This document shows, piece by piece, positions 1 through 4,887 of a stretch of DNA of 6,233 nucleotides. The stretch covers positions 1 to 6,233 of the forward strand of contig JAPULF010000036.1 of NCBI GenBank assembly GCA_027295245.1. The letters run 5' to 3'. The DNA is from Planctomycetota bacterium. GTDB lineage: Bacteria; Planctomycetota; Phycisphaerae; UBA1845; UTPLA1. Numbering within the stretch: the first letter of the stretch is position 1; each line of letters starts with the position of its first letter. The position numbers were made by a program, and so were the translations under genes. The notes beneath the pieces were generated by a model. The model saw only the letters and a program-made list of their open reading frames with translations. It was not told the origin of the DNA and ran no database searches.

Positions 1-90
1 GGCCCTAGCCGACCCGATTTGGATGCCCTCGACAACGCAAATGTCGCTTCGGCCATCGAGAACGATCAGAGTACGGGTCGGACCCGGTAA
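1..90 (+). CDS. Possible C-terminal tail of an unidentified upstream gene (partial)
   Basis: Reading frame 1 is open from the left edge to a TAA at 88-90. It gives 29 hydrophilic residues ending ...NDQSTGRTR. First and third codon positions are G/C-rich, as expected for this DNA, but 29 codons are too few to identify a family or to be sure the stretch is coding. Frame 2 is also open to 124, and a minus-strand reading is open but has no usable start codon. I prefer frame 1 because it stops 43 bases before the next gene and leaves room for a promoter. No function can be assigned. Confidence 0.3.
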   Translation, partial: GPSRPDLDALDNANVASAIENDQSTGRTR

Positions 91-119
91 AGGGGCTCGC
101 TTCAAAGTCTCCGTTGCCT

Positions 120-125
120 TATAAT
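120..125 (+). promoter_or_regulatory. -10 promoter box (TATAAT) of the ferritin-like gene
   Basis: A perfect TATAAT lies in GC-rich DNA with only 8 bases between its last T and the ATG at 134. A sigma-70-type start 6-8 bases downstream of the box would fall at about 132-134, at or just before the start codon, giving a leaderless or near-leaderless mRNA. No Shine-Dalgarno sequence precedes the ATG, which agrees. No good -35 hexamer is visible at normal spacing (97-102 reads TCGCTT). The transcription start is inferred, not observed. Confidence 0.5.
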
Positions 126-133
126 CGATCCTC

Positions 134-634
134 ATGTCCACGCAGCCGGCAGAAGATCCCGCCGCCAACCTCTCGCCCGACAAGGTCCTCACCATCGGGT
201 CCTACGGCGAGACCGTGGCAGCCTATCGTTACCTGGTCCTCGCCGAAAAGGCCCACACCGAGGCCGAACGGACCGAGTTCGCCGCCATGGCGGACGAAGA
301 GCAGGACCACAAGCAGCGCCTCCAGAAACTCCTCGCCGACCACTATCCCGGCGCCGACTTCGTCCTCACGCCCGAGGACAAGGACATGGTCGTCGATGGT
401 CCCCGCCTGCTGGAGGTCCGTGACACCGAAACCTTCGCTCGGGCCATGAAGATGATCCTCGCCTCCGAGCGAAAGACCGCCGCGTTTTACGCCCGACTGA
501 GCAAACTCGTCCCCCAGTCTCAATTCAGGGACCTCTTCCACGAATTGGCCGAAGAGGGTGTCGACCACTACCAGCGCCTCAAGGTCATCGCCGACGAAGT
601 CAACGTCACGGACGACGACGCTCCCATCGCCTGA
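134..634 (+). CDS. Ferritin-like / rubrerythrin-type di-iron protein
   Basis: This 166-residue soluble protein has the pattern of a four-helix ferritin-like bundle: helix A about 17-43, B about 45-68, a long crossover about 69-97, C about 98-124 and D about 128-156. Likely iron ligands are E26 in helix A, E56 and H59 (ExxH) in B, E112 in C, and E141 and H145 in D. The E56/H59 and E141/H145 spacings match those of the rubrerythrin di-iron site. There is no C-terminal Cys4 rubredoxin domain and no signal peptide, so it is a stand-alone cytoplasmic bundle. Family members handle iron or peroxide; the exact reaction cannot be read here. The start at 134 is the only ATG before helix A, and it lacks a ribosome binding site but sits just after a TATAAT. 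The gene converges on serA with 119 bases between the stop codons. Confidence 0.8.
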   Translation: MSTQPAEDPAANLSPDKVLTIGSYGETVAAYRYLVLAEKAHTEAERTEFAAMADEEQDHKQRLQKLLADHYPGADFVLTPEDKDMVVDGPRLLEVRDTETFARAMKMILASERKTAAFYARLSKLVPQSQFRDLFHELAEEGVDHYQRLKVIADEVNVTDDDAPIA

Positions 635-753
635 AGCAATCCATCAAGTACGCTATAGACTCAATACGAGCCACGACGCGACCCCGATGTCCCCCGACGC
701 AAGGCCGGGACAGGCATCCGGACAGGGCTGGATGGGAATCACGGTCCAGCGGT
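635..753. other. Convergent intergenic region, no clear terminator
   Basis: The ferritin-like gene and serA run toward each other across these 119 bases. A 6-bp stem (TGTCCC at 688-693 with GGGACA at 707-712) and a 5-bp stem (CATCC at 715-719 with GGATG at 730-734) are possible, but neither has a T run after it on either strand. If transcription ends here it is by weak structures or Rho. I see no other feature. Confidence 0.35.
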
Positions 754-2361
754 TTACGGAATTGAGCGCTCCGGAATCGGGGTTAGCTGGACGGTGCGGA
801 CCGAGAGGATCGGCTCGCTCTTGCGAAGCTGGTCGAGGACCGGGTCGGGTAGATCCCCGTCTATTTTTAGCAGCATCAGGGCGGTGTTGCCGCGGCGGGA
901 GAGGGCCATGTCGGCGATGTTGACGCGGTGGTCGCCGAAGACGGTGCCGACCAGACCGATGACGCCGGGGCGGTCGTCGTTGAAGATCAGCACGAGGCGG
1001 CCCTCCGGGACGATCTCCATGCGGTAGCCGTCGATGGACAGGATGCGCGGCCTGTTGTCGGCGAAGACCGCGCCCTCGACCTCGTGGAATTCGTTGCCGC
1101 GCTCTACGCGGACCGTGACGCTTTCGTGGAAGTCCCGGCGGACCGAGCGGTTGGCGTGTTCCAGGTCGATGCCTCGCTGCCCGGCGAAGGACTCGGCGTT
1201 GACCAGGTTCAGGCGGGTGTCTATGTGCGGATTCATGGCGTCGACCAGGACCTGCAAGGCCAGCGTTCGACTGATGGCGGAGAGGGCGTCGCCGCCATAC
1301 GTCGTGACGCCGACGCGGTCGATGCCTTCACTGCACAAGGGCGAGAGGATCGTCGCCATCCGGGCCCCGAGGTCGAGGTATGCCCGGTCGTGGGGGGTCA
1401 GGTTTGTCGGCAGGCCGGCGACGTTGACGGCGTTGCGAATCGTGCCGTGTTGCAGGTAGTCGAGCAGGGCGTCCACGGCGTCGGTTGAGACGGCGGTCTG
1501 AGCCTCGGTGGTGGATGCCCCGAGGTGCGGAGTGAGGACGACGTTGTCGCACTTCAAGAGCGGGCTGTTCGCCGGGGGTTCGGTGGCAAACACGTCGATG
1601 GCAGCGCCGGCTATCGTGCCGCTCGTCAGCGCCACGGCAAGGGCTACATCGTCCACCAGGCCGCCGCGGGCGCAATTCACGAGGACGGCCGAGTTCTTCA
1701 TTCGGCCGAGTTCGGCGGCGCCGATCATGTTCTTCGTATCGTCGGTCAGCGCGGCGTGGAGCGTCAGGCAGTCTACCTGGGACAGCAAATCGTCGAGCTT
1801 GCGAGCGACGGTCACGCGGCCGTCCATCGCGCTTTCACCGCCGAGAAACGGATCGAAGGCGATGACCTTCATTTGAAACGCGAGTGCCCGTTCGGCGACC
1901 GCCCGACCGATCCGACCGAAGCCGGCGATGCCGAGGGTCTTGCCGGCGAGTTGACGGCCGACGTAGGCCTTGCGGTCCCACGCTCCGCCGACCACGTGTG
2001 CGTGGGCCTGGGGTATGCGGCGGAACAGGGCGAGCATCAAGGCGACGGCATGCTCCGCCGTGGAGAGGGTGTTGGCGTCGGGCGTGTTCAGTACCAGGAT
2101 GCCGGCAGCCGTTGCAGCGGGCAGGTCTACATTGTCGACCCCGACACCGGCACGGGCGATGACGCGGAGATTGCCGGGATCGGCGAGGATTTCCTGGGTC
2201 AGCGTGACGCCGGAACGGATGATCATTCCGTCGTACTCCGCGACGGCGGCGGCAAGTTCGTCGACACCGAGGCCGATGCGAACGTCGACGGTCGCGCCTT
2301 CCGCGGCCTGGAGCTTGGCGAGGCCCTCCTCTGCGATTCGGTCTGCGACGAGTATCTTCAT
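754..2361 (-). CDS. serA: D-3-phosphoglycerate dehydrogenase (type I, with ASB and ACT domains)
   Basis: The enzyme oxidises 3-phosphoglycerate to 3-phosphohydroxypyruvate with NAD, the first step of the phosphorylated serine pathway, in the cytoplasm. The 535-residue length and domain order match type I enzymes: split substrate domain (about 1-98 and 285-315), NAD domain (about 99-284), allosteric substrate-binding domain (about 318-452) and C-terminal ACT domain (about 456-528). Visible motifs are GFGRIG at 147-152, the NAD-selecting acid D170, and the catalytic set R232 (NCARGG), E261 and H279 (TPHLGAST). In the ACT domain D463 and N481 fall where the Mycobacterium tuberculosis enzyme binds serine, but the Tyr at 461 of that protein is Asn here. 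Feedback control by serine is therefore likely but not certain. The ATG gives the standard MKILVADRI start, though no Shine-Dalgarno sequence precedes it. It lies 97 bases downstream of a paralogous dehydrogenase on the same strand, probably in one operon. Confidence 0.95.
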   Translation of the reverse strand: MKILVADRIAEEGLAKLQAAEGATVDVRIGLGVDELAAAVAEYDGMIIRSGVTLTQEILADPGNLRVIARAGVGVDNVDLPAATAAGILVLNTPDANTLSTAEHAVALMLALFRRIPQAHAHVVGGAWDRKAYVGRQLAGKTLGIAGFGRIGRAVAERALAFQMKVIAFDPFLGGESAMDGRVTVARKLDDLLSQVDCLTLHAALTDDTKNMIGAAELGRMKNSAVLVNCARGGLVDDVALAVALTSGTIAGAAIDVFATEPPANSPLLKCDNVVLTPHLGASTTEAQTAVSTDAVDALLDYLQHGTIRNAVNVAGLPTNLTPHDRAYLDLGARMATILSPLCSEGIDRVGVTTYGGDALSAISRTLALQVLVDAMNPHIDTRLNLVNAESFAGQRGIDLEHANRSVRRDFHESVTVRVERGNEFHEVEGAVFADNRPRILSIDGYRMEIVPEGRLVLIFNDDRPGVIGLVGTVFGDHRVNIADMALSRRGNTALMLLKIDGDLPDPVLDQLRKSEPILSVRTVQLTPIPERSIP

Positions 2362-2461
2362 GGTGTCGTTCGATTAAGAGGAATTCTCAAAGGCGGTTTT
2401 CCGACCGTTGGAAATCGGTGCCACAGTCAAGTTCGGTGCTACAGATTCAACTAGACGGCAT
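2362..2461. other. Gap between the two dehydrogenase genes
   Basis: This short stretch (97 bases between the flanking coding sequences once the stop codon is excluded) has no convincing terminator, promoter or ribosome binding site. A TTGACT on the minus strand (complement of 2425-2430) has no -10 partner. A 7-base direct repeat TCGGTGC occurs at 2415-2421 and 2433-2439. The absence of a strong terminator favours co-transcription of the two genes. Confidence 0.4.
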
Positions 2462-3676
2462 CTAGGTTGGTTTTACATCGACCCGAATGACCAGGTCCTC
2501 CATGTCGGCGATTTCTCGGACCAGCGCATCGTCGGGAACAGCGCTCAGGCGAATCGTGGCCACGGCGGTCGTGCGTCCCTTGAAGATGGTGTTGTCCATC
2601 TCCTCGACGTTGATCTTCGCCCGGCGGAGCTTGTCGAGAATGCCCGCCAGCACACCGACCTTGTCGAAGTGACGAACGACCAACTGGCACTTGGCGGGGC
2701 ATTGCGACTCGAGGTTGACGACGTTCGGGGTCTTTCCGGTTTCGGCGAACGACTGGATGATTCGAATCGTCTCGTTCGCGATGGCGGTCTGGGCCTGCTT
2801 GGTGGACGCCCCGATGTGATGGGTGCCGTAGACGATGCCGTTGGCCCGGGCGATTGCGCAATCGAATTCTGCGCGTCCCGTGGACGGCTCTCCCGGAAAG
2901 ACGTCGAGCCCGACCCGCAGGCCGCGCTCGTTGACGGCGGCGGCCAGGGCGTCGTAGTCCATCACGTCCTGTCGCGCGGTGTTGATCACGTAGGCGCCTT
3001 TCGGCAGGCGGCCGAGCACGTCGGCATTGATGATCCTGTTTGTCTCGGGGGCCGCCGCGAGGTGGACGGACAGGATGTCGCATCGCGCGGCCACGTCCGC
3101 CGGACCGTCGCACGGCTCGACTTGGAGCGCTTCGGCCTTCGACGGCGTGAGCGATCGGCTCCAGGCCACGACGTTCATGTCAAAGGCCCGGGCCCGCCGC
3201 GCGACCTCCTGACCGATCCGACCGAAGCCGACGAGTCCGATCGTGCGGTCCTTGAGACCCGGGGCGGTGGCATACTCTTTCTTATTCCATTTGCCGGTTC
3301 GCAAGTCATTCACGTTTTCGACGATTCTGCGATCGAGAGCCAGGATCAGGGCGAAGGTCAATTCGGCGACGGCGACGGCGTTCTTGCCGGGACAGTTGGC
3401 GACGAGCACGCCGCGTTTCGACGCGGCATCCACGTCGATGGTGTTGTAGCCGGCGCCGGCCCGCACGACGAGGCCGAGTTTCGGGGCGGCCGCGAAGATG
3501 TCGGCGGTCACCTGGGTGCTGCGAACGACGAGCACGGTACACTCGGTTCGAGTGACGGCGTCACGCAGGGCGTCGCCCCTCAGCCCGGGGTCGTGGGTGA
3601 CTTCGGCGCCGAGGTCGCCGATTTGCTCGACTCCCCAGTCCTCGAAGCCGTCGGCGATTAGAACACTCAGGGTCAT
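2462..3676 (-). CDS. Second phosphoglycerate-dehydrogenase-family D-2-hydroxyacid dehydrogenase with C-terminal ACT domain
   Basis: The 404-residue protein is homologous to serA next door but lacks the allosteric substrate-binding domain, going from the catalytic core (about 1-322) directly to an ACT domain (about 330-403). The dinucleotide loop is GFGRIG at 150-155. Catalytic residues are R235 (NTARQ), E263 and H287 (THHIGAST). The motifs RAGAGYNTID and ANCPGKN and the THHIGAST site point to a subfamily usually annotated as 3-phosphoglycerate dehydrogenase. At the end of the second NAD-domain strand, where serA has Asp, this protein reads AWSRSL (171-176); Ser-Arg there is typical of NADP-using relatives such as GhrA. 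The substrate may be 3-phosphoglycerate or another 2-hydroxy/2-oxoacid. I chose the ATG at 3676 because MTLSVLIADG fits the family start; an upstream in-frame ATG at 3787 adds 37 Arg-rich residues without family character. AAGGA lies 13 bases before the chosen start. Confidence 0.88.
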   Translation of the reverse strand: MTLSVLIADGFEDWGVEQIGDLGAEVTHDPGLRGDALRDAVTRTECTVLVVRSTQVTADIFAAAPKLGLVVRAGAGYNTIDVDAASKRGVLVANCPGKNAVAVAELTFALILALDRRIVENVNDLRTGKWNKKEYATAPGLKDRTIGLVGFGRIGQEVARRARAFDMNVVAWSRSLTPSKAEALQVEPCDGPADVAARCDILSVHLAAAPETNRIINADVLGRLPKGAYVINTARQDVMDYDALAAAVNERGLRVGLDVFPGEPSTGRAEFDCAIARANGIVYGTHHIGASTKQAQTAIANETIRIIQSFAETGKTPNVVNLESQCPAKCQLVVRHFDKVGVLAGILDKLRRAKINVEEMDNTIFKGRTTAVATIRLSAVPDDALVREIADMEDLVIRVDVKPT

Positions 3677-3938
3677 ACGGGTGCGAAGTCCTTGGGTCGA
3701 TTGCTTGTATCGTTTCCGGGCTCTGGTTTCGGCATCGTCCCGCGATGTTGCGCGATCGTCAACTCTCACGGTGCGGAAGACAGGCATGGGCTGTCCCTTG
3801 TGTTCCGGGGATTGGACACGTTCGGGCCGTGCGACTTAGCATCGAACGCGGGTCTTGAAGAACAGCCGCCGCGGACCGCTTCGGTCGGCTCGCGGCCCGC
3901 CGGTCGCCGATATTCCGGCTTTCGTGAAGAGGGAGACT
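3677..3938. other. Divergent intergenic region between dehydrogenase and acyltransferase genes
   Basis: These 262 bases should carry promoters for both directions, but no strong pair of hexamers stands out. On the minus strand TTGACG (complement of 3757-3762) lies 17 bases before GACGAT (complement of 3734-3739), a weak candidate for the dehydrogenase operon. On the plus strand a TAGCAT at 3837-3842 is a weak -10 candidate. A 5-bp hairpin with a 3-base loop (GACCG at 3874-3878, CGGTC at 3882-3886) lies in the probable leader of the acyltransferase gene. Confidence 0.35.
3930..3935 (+). promoter_or_regulatory. Ribosome binding site deciding the acyltransferase start
   Basis: AGGGAG sits just before the ATG at 3939, within a purine-rich run GAAGAGGGAGA. 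It supports this ATG over the in-frame TTG at 3855, which has no comparable site and would add 28 basic residues ahead of the first membrane helix. Confidence 0.6.
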
Positions 3939-4730
3939 ATGACGAGTACACAACCGGATCCCAGGAACGGGCTACGATGTTTCTTGGTGCTCGATGCGTT
4001 GATACGGTCGGCGATCTGGTCGGCGGCGGCGGCCCTGACGACCTGGCTCGTGGTTCGATTTCATATCTGGCCCGAGTCTCTCGAAGGCTCGATGTCGATC
4101 GGTTGGCTCCTGGGCGCGGTGTCGGCCGGCACGGTGTGGATCCTCTTGTTCAACGTCGGCTACGTGCTGGTGCTGCTGGTCGCCCGCCTCCCGATACCGA
4201 TGCCCAAGGAAGGGCGTTACACACTCGCGCCGGGTCAGCCGCTGCCCCTCAGCGTAATCTCGAGTTGCTTTCTCGCGATCCTTACCAAGGCCCGATACGA
4301 CGCCCCATTCCCCGGGTTTCTCGTGTTCAACCTGGCGAATCTCCCGCCGCTGGTCTGGTTGATGGGACCGATCTTCGGTCCGCGAAGTCGGTCGTGCTAT
4401 GTGGTCGACCCGAACGTGCTGGATCCCCACATGGTCGAGATCGGTCGGAATGTAACGATCGGTTACCGTGCGATCTTGGCGGCACATTCCCAGGAACGCG
4501 ACGCGATCATCTACCGAAAAACCGTGATCGAAGACGATGTGTTGCTGGGCGGCGATTGCAAGGTTTACGGCGGTTGCACGATCAAACGGGGGGCGGTGGT
4601 GCTCGCGGGCGCGGTCGTTACGCCGGGCACGGTCATCGGAGAAAACGAGTTGTGGGGCGGCATGCCGGCAAAGAAGATCAAGGACTTGCCGCCGTTTGGA
4701 GCGGGATCGTCCGTGGCGAACGCCACATAG
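3939..4730 (+). CDS. Membrane-anchored hexapeptide-repeat (left-handed beta-helix) acyltransferase
   Basis: The 263-residue protein has two hydrophobic N-terminal segments (about 13-40 and 52-84), an amphipathic stretch (about 104-147), then a left-handed beta-helix from about 155 to 248. Hexapeptide-type turns can be followed through VEIGRNVTIG, VIEDDVLLGG, CTIKRGAVVLAG and GTVIGENELWGG, ending in the typical GGMPAKKIK cap. H183 (AAHSQ) is in the position of the catalytic His of xenobiotic-type acetyltransferases. The family moves acetyl or longer acyl groups from CoA or a carrier protein to a hydroxyl or amine. The membrane anchor suggests an envelope, lipid or polysaccharide acceptor, but the substrate cannot be read from the sequence. 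The fold also resembles the transferase-like C-terminal part of some stand-alone peptide synthetase proteins. The start at 3939 is chosen from the AGGGAG site. The gene is divergent from the dehydrogenases and 157 bases ahead of a response regulator. Confidence 0.8.
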   Translation: MTSTQPDPRNGLRCFLVLDALIRSAIWSAAAALTTWLVVRFHIWPESLEGSMSIGWLLGAVSAGTVWILLFNVGYVLVLLVARLPIPMPKEGRYTLAPGQPLPLSVISSCFLAILTKARYDAPFPGFLVFNLANLPPLVWLMGPIFGPRSRSCYVVDPNVLDPHMVEIGRNVTIGYRAILAAHSQERDAIIYRKTVIEDDVLLGGDCKVYGGCTIKRGAVVLAGAVVTPGTVIGENELWGGMPAKKIKDLPPFGAGSSVANAT

Positions 4731-4770
4731 GGTGCGGGGGGTTGCACGCGAGGGTCGCAAACCGTGTGGA

Positions 4771-4797
4771 CGCGCCGTTTTTCGGACGTTCGGCGCG
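4771..4797. repeat. Perfect 7-bp inverted repeat between acyltransferase and response regulator genes
   Basis: CGCGCCG at 4771-4777 is exactly mirrored by CGGCGCG at 4791-4797, with a 13-base T-rich spacer. It lies 40 bases after the acyltransferase stop and 6 bases before a TATCAT box. It could be a stem-loop that ends or stabilises the upstream transcript, although no T run follows the right arm. It could also be a regulator binding site covering the -35 region of the next gene. The arms are G+C only, so chance is not excluded. Confidence 0.45.
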
Positions 4798-4803
4798 ATG
4801 CGC

Positions 4804-4809
4804 TATCAT
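4804..4809 (+). promoter_or_regulatory. Candidate -10 box (TATCAT) for the response regulator gene
   Basis: TATCAT matches five of six bases of the sigma-70 -10 consensus and would start transcription near 4816, leaving a leader of about 70 bases. The -35 partner 17 bases upstream (TTCGGA at 4781-4786) is poor and lies inside the inverted repeat, so an activator or repressor may act here. Confidence 0.35.
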
Positions 4810-4871
4810 TTGTGTGATCGGGACTTTTGGTCCAAGCTAGGGGTGTTTTCACCGGGCGTTTTTTCTCGGCC

Positions 4872-4880
4872 GGCGGTGAT
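4872..4880 (+). promoter_or_regulatory. Ribosome binding site of the response regulator
   Basis: GGCGGTGAT matches eight of nine bases of the anti-16S sequence GGAGGTGAT and ends 7 bases before the ATG at 4888. It favours that ATG over the in-frame ATGs at 4879 (inside the site), 4900 and 4933. Confidence 0.45.
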
Positions 4881-4887
4881 GCCGAAC

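Noticed and set aside
1..113. Minus-strand open reading at the left edge resembling beta-strand-rich protein
   Set aside because: No ATG, GTG or TTG start occurs between its upstream stop, near 122, and the window edge.
119..568. Minus-strand open frame opposite the ferritin-like gene
   Set aside because: The plus strand encodes all expected di-iron ligands at proper spacing, so the minus-strand frame is a shadow.
688..712. TGTCCC/GGGACA stem as a terminator between the convergent genes
   Set aside because: It is a six-bp stem with a 13-base loop and no T run on either strand.
2415..2439. Direct repeat TCGGTGC (two copies) between the two dehydrogenase genes as an operator
   Set aside because: Seven-base repeats are expected by chance, the spacing is not a clean multiple of a helical turn, and there is no promoter nearby.
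1525..2454. Plus-strand open frame (309 codons) opposite serA
   Set aside because: It is an antisense shadow of a full-length serA with all motifs present, with no domain or ribosome binding site of its own.
2408..3661. Long plus-strand open frame (417 codons) opposite the second dehydrogenase
   Set aside because: It is the complement of a gene with intact catalytic motifs. Its Gly/Asp/Val-rich protein has no recognisable domain and is typical of an antisense shadow in GC-rich DNA.
3677..3787. 37-residue N-terminal extension of the second dehydrogenase from the ATG at 3787
   Set aside because: The extension is Arg-rich and low in character, while family proteins begin near MTLSVLIADG, so the ATG at 3676 is preferred.
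3692..4840. Plus-strand open frame (382 codons) overlapping the acyltransferase in another frame
   Set aside because: The frame used at 3939-4730 encodes membrane helices and clear hexapeptide turns. This frame yields an Arg/Gly-rich protein without motifs.
4842..4864. Possible intrinsic terminator: GGTG-TTTT-CACC hairpin followed after 5 bases by six Ts
   Set aside because: The stem is only 4 bp and is separated from the T run, too weak to call. It would also lie inside the leader of the response regulator. An attenuator cannot be excluded.
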